From an uncultured Bacteroidales bacterium (GTDB taxonomy: Bacteria; Bacteroidota; Bacteroidia; Bacteroidales; P3), in the NCBI GenBank assembly GCA_900316055.1, contig ONBK01000002.1, positions 62,001 to 126,000 on the forward strand: a stretch of 64,000 bases of DNA, given 5' to 3'. The notes below the pieces were generated by a model. That model did no database searches. It saw nothing but the letters and a program-made list of their open reading frames with translations, and had not been told where the DNA came from. Both the position numbers and the translations under genes were made by a program. Each line of letters begins with the position of its first letter. Position 1 is the stretch's first letter. Of the stretch, positions 59,286 through 64,000 are shown piece by piece.

Positions 59286-59773
59286 TATTCTTGGTCTTTT
59301 ATTTCTTCATAAGGGGTAAATCCTTCGTCGTCGGTGTTGTCTGATTGCTTGAATGTCTGATTGCTTGATTGCTTGAGTGTTTTTCGGTTGAGGTAGCGGT
59401 TGGGAAGTTCGAGGAGGTAGTTGACGGCCATGAGGATGAGGCTGAAAAGGACGGCGGTGCCGAGGTGGTCGACATGGAATCCGGAGACCAGCTCGGAGGC
59501 CAGCAGGATGATGAGGGCATTGATGACGAAAAGCAGCAAGCCGAGGGTGACGGGGTTGGAGGGCAGGGCGATGACGATAAGGATGGGGCGGAGGGTGTTG
59601 TTGAGGATGGAGATGACGAGGGCGGTGAGGATGACGGCGCCGAAGCTCTCGACGGTGATGCCGGGCAGGAGCCAAGCCCCTACCATGACAGCGATGGAGA
59701 GTACCACGAGGCGCGTCAGACAGCCGCCTTGGCTGGTGTAGAAATGACCTCCGTTGTTAACAGTGACTTTCAA
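59285..59773 (-). CDS. Phage-holin-family-4-like integral membrane protein (YvlD type)
   Basis: 162 residues with four membrane spans between about 22 and 122: LVVLSIAVMVGAWLLPGITV, AVILTALVISILNNTLRPIL (the NxxxRP signature), VTLGLLLFVINALIILLASE and AVLFSLILMAVNYLLELP. The family is common in bacteria outside phages and its role is unknown. Residues 129-144 (KTLKQSSNQTFKQSDN) are encoded by iterated CAAGCAATCA words in a cytoplasmic tail. Translation is coupled to panC through a TAATG overlap. The N-terminal 20 residues extend beyond the normal family start, so a later start is possible. Confidence 0.8.
   Translation of the reverse strand: MKVTVNNGGHFYTSQGGCLTRLVVLSIAVMVGAWLLPGITVESFGAVILTALVISILNNTLRPILIVIALPSNPVTLGLLLFVINALIILLASELVSGFHVDHLGTAVLFSLILMAVNYLLELPNRYLNRKTLKQSSNQTFKQSDNTDDEGFTPYEEIKDQE
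59341..59385 (-). repeat. In-frame iterated CAAGCAATCA words in the holin-family gene
   Basis: The reverse strand reads as CAAGCAATCAAGCAATCAGA-type units within the C-terminal tail region, in the same frame choice (KQSSNQ) as in the giant T9SS gene. Confidence 0.6.
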
Positions 59774-59783
59774 TTGTTAATTG

Positions 59784-60407
59784 TTAATTTTCAATTATCA
59801 ACTCTCCTTTTCCTTGGCGGACGAGTGCGATGCCGTCGCTGCAGTCGACGACGGTGGAGGGAGCGGGGTCGGCGATGCCGCCGTCAACCACGAGGTCCAC
59901 GCGGTTGCCGAAGCGATCGTGGATAAGTTCGGGGTCGGTGTAGTTTTCGGGCTCGTCTTCCTCGCCTAAGGGACGCACGGAGGTGCAGATGAGCGGCATG
60001 CCCACTTCGGAGATGATGGCCAGCGTGATGTCGTTGTCAGGTACGCGGATGCCGATGGTCTTGTTGGCGTTCTGGAAGTTGCGGGGCAGGTTGCCGCTGG
60101 CCTCGAGGATGAAGGTGTAAGGCCCCGGGAGGCAGCCCTTGAGGAGGGCGAAGGTGCCCTTATCCATCGCGCGGACATACTCCGACGCCTGACTCAGGCT
60201 GTCGCAGAGCATCGAGTATTTGGCCTGTTTGAGGCGGAAGCCTTTGAGTTGGGCGATACTCTCCGCAGCCTTCTTATGTTCCATGCTGCAGGCGAAACAA
60301 TAGAGGGTGTCGGTAGGCAGAATGACGATGCCCCCGTCGCGCAGGATGTCGGCTATGCGCCTCACATCGCGCACGTTAGGATTTCCGTTGTATAATTTTA
60401 TAATCAT
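59784..60407 (-). CDS. Sua5/YciO/YrdC family protein, YciO type
   Basis: 207 residues, a single YrdC domain. The opening VILPTDTLYCFACSMEHKKA and the conserved PGPYTFILEASGN and KTIGIRVPDN, with STSVR-like CTSVRPLGEE, match YciO more closely than the tRNA-modifying TsaC/YrdC proper. The fold binds ATP, threonine and carbonate in TsaC; the function of YciO is less clear. The last codons (ELIIEN) and stop lie in a tract of TTAATTGTTAATTTTC words shared with the spacer. A promoter box lies at 60431-60438. Confidence 0.85.
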   Translation of the reverse strand: MIIKLYNGNPNVRDVRRIADILRDGGIVILPTDTLYCFACSMEHKKAAESIAQLKGFRLKQAKYSMLCDSLSQASEYVRAMDKGTFALLKGCLPGPYTFILEASGNLPRNFQNANKTIGIRVPDNDITLAIISEVGMPLICTSVRPLGEEDEPENYTDPELIHDRFGNRVDLVVDGGIADPAPSTVVDCSDGIALVRQGKGELIIEN

Positions 60408-60430
60408 AATCTCGACGAAAATACAAAATG

Positions 60431-60438
60431 CAAAAATA
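60431..60438 (-). promoter_or_regulatory. -7 promoter box (TATTTTTG) of the YciO-type gene
   Basis: Exact match on the minus strand 23 bases before the ATG at 60407. Confidence 0.6.
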
Positions 60439-60502
60439 CAAAATAAAATTGAAAATGTTATTGCCTTTAAAATATTTTTTTAGATTGTTCGTTAATAAAA
60501 AT

Positions 60503-61771
60503 ATGAAAACCGCTGGTTTCAAAATAATGGCATTTGTGGTGCTGATGGCGTTGGACCTCGCTGGAGTTGGTGCTCAAGACGTGCGTTTTGAGGATTGGTT
60601 TACCGGCGGGACGCTGCGGATGGATTGTCTACGGGAAGGGTCGGCACAGGGCGACACCGTGTGGGTGGAGCATTGGATTGACCGGCAGTCGGAGTGGTTC
60701 GGCTCTCGGATACAGCTGCTCGACCCCTTTGACAATGGCGACTACCGTGTGGTGATGCGCGATGCGGCGACGGGTCACGAGCTCTATTCGCGCGGCTACA
60801 GCAACCTCTTCCGCGAGTACAAGGACACCCCCGAGGGCAAGACCGTGAAGGCCCGCTTCGAAGAGACGCTGCTGTTGCCCATGCCGAAGGACAAGGTGCA
60901 GATAGCTTTGCAGAAACGCGACAAGGAGATGCGTCTGCAGGATCAGACGGTGGTGGAGTTTTTGGGAGTGAAAGGGAGTGAGAAGGGAGTGAAAGAAGAG
61001 GAAGTCCAGTGGACTTCCGGGCAGAGTGGGTGTGAGGCTGAAAAGGCAAATGGTAAAGATGTCTCTACCAAGTTCGATGTGGCGTTTGTGATGCAAGGGT
61101 TCGATGACGATACAATCTATTACAATAGTATTTGCCGACGGATGACCGAAGTGCTCTTTGGCAAGGAGCCTTTTGCGAGTCACCGCGACGTTTTCAATCT
61201 CTATTTCGTTAAGGGAGACGCGGGGGCGGAGTACAATACCTTCGGTGCCGACCGCTATGCGATGACCTTCAAGGTGTGGCAGCTGTACGATGTGCTGGGT
61301 ACGACGCCCTGTGACCATATCATCATCGTGCTCAACAACGAGAAGTATGGCGGAGGCGCCATCTATAACTTCTACTCAGTCACCTCGTTGCATAAGATGG
61401 CCGAGAATGTGCTACCGCACGAGCTGGGCCACGGAATCGGTGGGTTGGCCGACGAGTATGTGGACGAGGATTTGAGCTATGCAGACCTGCATCGCACCAC
61501 CTACGAGCCGTTGGAACCCAATATTACCAATCTGGTGGATTTTAGGAGCAAGTGGCAGTCGTTGCTGCCCGAGGGGACGCCTGTGCCGACGCCCGATAAC
61601 GAGAATATTCTGCGCACAGAGAATGGCCCGTTGGGAGTCTATGAAGGAGCTGGCTATTCCTCTAAAGGGGTGTACCGTCCCGTGATGCACTGCATGATGA
61701 GAGACTATGCGCCGTTCTGCCCGGTATGCTCAAAGAGATTGGAGGAGGTGATGGGGTTGTATACGAGGTAA
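60503..61771 (+). CDS. Peptidase family M64 metalloprotease, exported
   Basis: 422 residues from the ATG at 60503 (MKTAGFKIMAFVVLMALDLA, a signal peptide; an in-frame ATG 25 codons earlier would place it internally). An N-terminal M64_N beta-sandwich (about 28-150) precedes the protease domain (about 190-420). The zinc motif is HELGHGIGGLADEY with His306 and His310, and the third ligand is likely the Asp or His just after. This class includes IgA-cleaving enzymes of gut bacteria. Residues 153-166 (VKGSEKGVKEEE) are encoded by an iterated GGGAGTGAAA word and lie in the linker. Confidence 0.85.
   Translation: MKTAGFKIMAFVVLMALDLAGVGAQDVRFEDWFTGGTLRMDCLREGSAQGDTVWVEHWIDRQSEWFGSRIQLLDPFDNGDYRVVMRDAATGHELYSRGYSNLFREYKDTPEGKTVKARFEETLLLPMPKDKVQIALQKRDKEMRLQDQTVVEFLGVKGSEKGVKEEEVQWTSGQSGCEAEKANGKDVSTKFDVAFVMQGFDDDTIYYNSICRRMTEVLFGKEPFASHRDVFNLYFVKGDAGAEYNTFGADRYAMTFKVWQLYDVLGTTPCDHIIIVLNNEKYGGGAIYNFYSVTSLHKMAENVLPHELGHGIGGLADEYVDEDLSYADLHRTTYEPLEPNITNLVDFRSKWQSLLPEGTPVPTPDNENILRTENGPLGVYEGAGYSSKGVYRPVMHCMMRDYAPFCPVCSKRLEEVMGLYTR
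60960..61001 (+). repeat. In-frame iterated GGAGTGAAAGGGAGTGAGAA words in the M64 gene
   Basis: Imperfect GGAGTGAAA units in the inter-domain linker are translated as GVKGSEKGVKE. Confidence 0.5.
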
Positions 61772-61806
61772 CGGTTAAAAGTTAATGGTTAACGGTTAAA
61801 GATTAA
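61768..61806 (+). repeat. Iterated AACGGTTAAAAGTTAATGG words between the M64 and beta-helix genes
   Basis: The stop of the M64 gene is followed immediately by AACGGTTAA units that reach the start codon of the next gene. Confidence 0.55.
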
Positions 61807-63083
61807 TGAAAAAGATATTTTATATTGTTTTTGTTGCGTTTGTGGCGTGGGGCTTGCAGGGATGCGAGAAGGAGGGTTTTGTGCGCGATGGGGGAGGAGT
61901 GAAGCTCGAGTTCTCGGCCGATACGGTGGCTTTCGACACGGTGTTCACCACTGTGGGGACGGCGACGAAGCGGCTGACGGTGTACAACCGCTCGGATGAC
62001 AACCTGCTGCTGAGCAGCGTGACCCTCGAAGGGGGCCGTGCGAGCCGTTTCCGCCTGAATGTCGACGGCGACACCTCGCTGACGGCGCGCGAGGTGGAGA
62101 TAGAGGCTGGCGACAGCATCTTCATCTTTATTCAAGCGAATATCAACCCTAATGACAACCAGCAGCCCTTCTTGGTGGAAGATGCCATCAGTTTCAGCAA
62201 CGGCCAGCGAATTCCGTTGACGGCATGGGGCCGCAACGCCATCTACCATATCACACCGAAAGACTCGGTGTGGCTGCGCATAGGCAACGAAACTTGGACG
62301 GACAACTTGCCGCATATCGTGATAGGAAACATTCTGGTGAGTGAAGACTGCATGCTGCGGTTGCTTCCGGGGACGGAGGTCTACTTCGGCGACAATGCGA
62401 TGTTGATAGTGGACTCGGCAGCGCGCTTGGTGGCGCAGGGGACGGCGGAGAAGCCGATACTCTTCACTTCGCTGCGTCACGACGGCTGGTACAGCTTCCT
62501 CCCAGGACAGTGGCAGACGATATGGTTCTACAACTACAGCACGGGTAACGTGATTGACCATGCGCTGATAGAGAACGGCACGGGCGGCTTGAGAGGTTAT
62601 CCGGGATCGCAACTCGCGGTGAACAACAGCGTGATTCGCAATATGAGCGACTGTGGCATTATCGGGCAGGGAGCCACCATCACGGGGCGCAACCTGCTGG
62701 TGTACGACTGCCTGGCAAGTTTCACGGCGCTGATAGGTGGCAATTATGACTTCCGTCGCTGCACCTTCGCCAACTACTGGAACTACAGCGGACGCAAGTT
62801 GGAGACCCTCGTGCTGAGTAACAACATGTACGTGAACGGCAATGTGGTGGGAGGAAATCTGGAGAAGGCCGATTTCACGGATTGTATCGTGTGGGGTACC
62901 TATTACAACGGTGAGGTGCTGCTGAGCGAGGCGGAGGGGTTTTCGTTCAATTACCGCTTCCTGCATAGCATTGTGAAGGGTGGCGAATGGAGTGAGGATC
63001 CGTTATTTGCCGACCCTCAGGAGGATGACTACACGCTGCAGGATGACTCGCCGGCCATAGGTATCGGGTATAATTTTGAGTGA
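61806..63083 (+). CDS. Lipoprotein with right-handed beta-helix domain
   Basis: 425 residues. The lipobox LQGC places the acylated cysteine at residue 20. Residues 60-150 resemble a cadherin- or Ig-like sandwich (LTVYNRSDDNLLLSSVTLEG). Residues 180-420 form a parallel beta-helix with repeated turns such as CMLRLLPGTEVYFGDNAML and NNSVIRNMSDCGIIGQGATI, and a final DPLFADPQEDDYTLQDDSPA motif, characteristic of Bacteroidota cell-surface pectate-lyase-like proteins without a recognisable active site. Its role may be carbohydrate binding on the surface. It is the second gene in the M64 run. Confidence 0.72.
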   Translation: MKKIFYIVFVAFVAWGLQGCEKEGFVRDGGGVKLEFSADTVAFDTVFTTVGTATKRLTVYNRSDDNLLLSSVTLEGGRASRFRLNVDGDTSLTAREVEIEAGDSIFIFIQANINPNDNQQPFLVEDAISFSNGQRIPLTAWGRNAIYHITPKDSVWLRIGNETWTDNLPHIVIGNILVSEDCMLRLLPGTEVYFGDNAMLIVDSAARLVAQGTAEKPILFTSLRHDGWYSFLPGQWQTIWFYNYSTGNVIDHALIENGTGGLRGYPGSQLAVNNSVIRNMSDCGIIGQGATITGRNLLVYDCLASFTALIGGNYDFRRCTFANYWNYSGRKLETLVLSNNMYVNGNVVGGNLEKADFTDCIVWGTYYNGEVLLSEAEGFSFNYRFLHSIVKGGEWSEDPLFADPQEDDYTLQDDSPAIGIGYNFE

Positions 63084-63125
63084 TGAGTGATGAACGATGA
63101 ATGAAGAATTATAAATTTTGAAAGT

Positions 63126-63728
63126 ATGTTTGAATATTTTGAAGGAAAACTGGCTATGTTGGAACCCACACAGGCGGTCGTCGACTGCGGCGGTGTGGGA
63201 TATCTGTTGGAGATAACGTTGAACACCTACGAGGCGCTGCGGAAGGCCGATGCGACCCGAGTGAAAGTTTATGTCCATTTGGTGGTGCGCGAGGATGCAC
63301 AACAACTATATGGGTTTTCTGATTTAGCCGAGCGCGAGATGTTTCGTTTGCTGGTGGGAGTGAACGGTGTGGGCAACCAGACGGCACGTGTGATGCTGTC
63401 ATCGTTGACCGTTGACGAATTGCGTGCTGCCATCCAGACACAGGATGTCAAGAAGGTGCAGCGCGTGAAAGGTATTGGTGCGAAGACGGCGCAGAGGATT
63501 GTGATGGAGTTGGCGGATAAGGTGGGAATGAAAGGAATGCAAGGAATACAAGGAGTGCCGGGAGTGCAAGTAAATCAGGCGCGCGACGAGGCGATGACGG
63601 CATTGACGATGCTGGGATTCCCGAAGGCTGCGGTAGAGAAACTGCTGATGGCTTCGGATTGGCGGCATGAGGACGGCAGCGCGATGACAGTGGAGGAGAT
63701 TGTGAAGGAAGGGCTGAGGAGGTTGTAA
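63126..63728 (+). CDS. ruvA: Holliday junction branch migration protein RuvA
   Basis: 200 residues. Domain I (1-65) has the OB-like start MFEYFEGKLAMLEPTQAVVD. Domain II (about 70-135) has two helix-hairpin-helix motifs (LLVGVNGVGNQTARVML and VKGIGAKTAQRIV). A linker and domain III (about 150-200, EAMTALTMLGFPKAAVEKLL) follow. It binds Holliday junctions and guides RuvB. The linker, residues about 135-151 (MKGMQGIQGVPGVQ), is encoded by iterated GGAATGCAA words. It follows the beta-helix gene by 42 bases, across another repeat tract (TGATGAACGATGAATGAAG). Confidence 0.95.
   Translation: MFEYFEGKLAMLEPTQAVVDCGGVGYLLEITLNTYEALRKADATRVKVYVHLVVREDAQQLYGFSDLAEREMFRLLVGVNGVGNQTARVMLSSLTVDELRAAIQTQDVKKVQRVKGIGAKTAQRIVMELADKVGMKGMQGIQGVPGVQVNQARDEAMTALTMLGFPKAAVEKLLMASDWRHEDGSAMTVEEIVKEGLRRL
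63529..63578 (+). repeat. In-frame iterated GGAATGCAAGG words in the RuvA linker
   Basis: Tandem imperfect GGAATGCAA units encode the flexible linker between RuvA domains II and III. Confidence 0.6.
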
Positions 63729-63890
63729 TAACGGTTAACGGTTAAAGATTTAATATAACGTTTAACGGTTAAAGGTTAACGTTTAACGATTTTGTTGTGA
63801 TAAAGGTTAACGGTTAATGGTTAGCGTAACGGTTAAAGATTTAATATAACGGTTAACGATTAACGGTTAAAAGATTTTAAGATTATTTAT
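63729..63890. repeat. Long tract of AACGGTTAACGG words after ruvA
   Basis: About 160 bases made almost entirely of imperfect AACGGTTAACGATTTAAAG units, with a partly repeated larger unit (TTAAAGATTTAATATAACGG occurs near 63746 and 63836). It is the largest such tract in the window. No gene is visible in it. Confidence 0.75.
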
Positions 63891-63898
63891 TATAAAAT

Positions 63899-63938
63899 AA
63901 CGAAGGCAATGCAATAATTTTGTGTTGTCTTCGTTTTT
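63899..63938 (+). terminator. Rho-independent terminator downstream of ruvA
   Basis: An 11-base stem (63899-63909 with 63925-63935, one G-T pair) followed by three more T. The remaining 62 bases to the window end hold GC-rich inverted words (TGCTCC and GGAGCA around GCAGGCCTGC) but no gene start. Confidence 0.7.
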
Positions 63939-64000
63939 GTAGGGTCAAAAGAACGGTTTGCTCCACGAGGTCGCAGGCCTGCGGAGCAGGAAGAAAGGTT

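Noticed and set aside
63729..63890. CRISPR array
   Set aside because: The repeated words are short, imperfect and continuous, with no unique spacers of constant length and no cas genes.

Overview
The window looks like a chromosomal piece of an uncultured or gut/rumen-type member of the Bacteroidales (Bacteroidota). The evidence is the promoter type (a TAnnTTTG box a few bases before the transcript start, sometimes with a TTTG element 19 bases upstream), the near absence of Shine-Dalgarno sites, a SecD-SecF fusion, a PheS with a four-cysteine insert, DUF4301 and LemA/TPM genes, many Bacteroidota-style lipoproteins, and several very large secreted proteins ending in type IX secretion (T9SS) type A sorting domains. 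No phage, transposase, integrase, CRISPR array or rRNA operon was found. This is mostly housekeeping chromosome with islets of surface-protein genes.

Layout. 0-9 kb: a partial gene, a candidate structured RNA, a divergent pair (membrane Ser/Thr kinase and helix-turn-helix protein), a NUDIX hydrolase, a 45-residue basic protein with its own promoter and terminator, a four-gene minus-strand operon (lipoprotein, DUF4301, lemA, TPM protein), then cyclophilin-pheS-folB and radC. 9.8-24.1 kb: a co-directional run of secDF, a small membrane protein, a TonB-dependent receptor, a 1633-residue secreted protein, a PorV/PorQ-like barrel, greA and a HIT protein. 24.4-31.2 kb: rpsO and pnp, separated by a 4.2 kb accessory islet of gene remnants, two lipoproteins and a membrane-anchored AraC-type regulator. 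31.2-46.6 kb: a lipase-like lipoprotein, then an ECF sigma factor, two small membrane proteins and two giant T9SS adhesin-like proteins (2576 and about 1384 residues), with a secreted TonB-C-domain protein behind. 46.6-64 kb: purM, tRNA-Gly(CCC), YitT-family protein, glycosyltransferase, a secreted protein, a PorE-like TPR/PD40/OmpA protein, alpha/beta hydrolase, gdhA, zinc peptidase, aroQ, a second TonB-C protein, panC, a holin-family membrane protein, a YciO-type protein, an M64 peptidase, a beta-helix lipoprotein and ruvA.

How the genes may work together. The TonB receptor, 1633-residue protein and PorV/PorQ-like barrel form one tight block that looks like a surface export and display module next to SecDF. 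The ECF sigma factor heads a second block that could switch on the two giant adhesins. The PorE-like protein would belong to the T9SS machinery or its cell-wall attachment. These links are inferred from gene order and domain types.

The most unusual feature is a large set of short, imperfectly iterated 7-11 bp words. They fill many spacers and also sit inside coding sequences, apparently always in frame and mostly at linkers, termini or sorting domains (NUDIX, panC, ruvA, M64 peptidase, holin-family protein, both giant T9SS proteins, one signal peptide). A second dispersed element, built on CCGTATCA units and arranged as inverted repeats, occurs at 24.2 and 57.5 kb.
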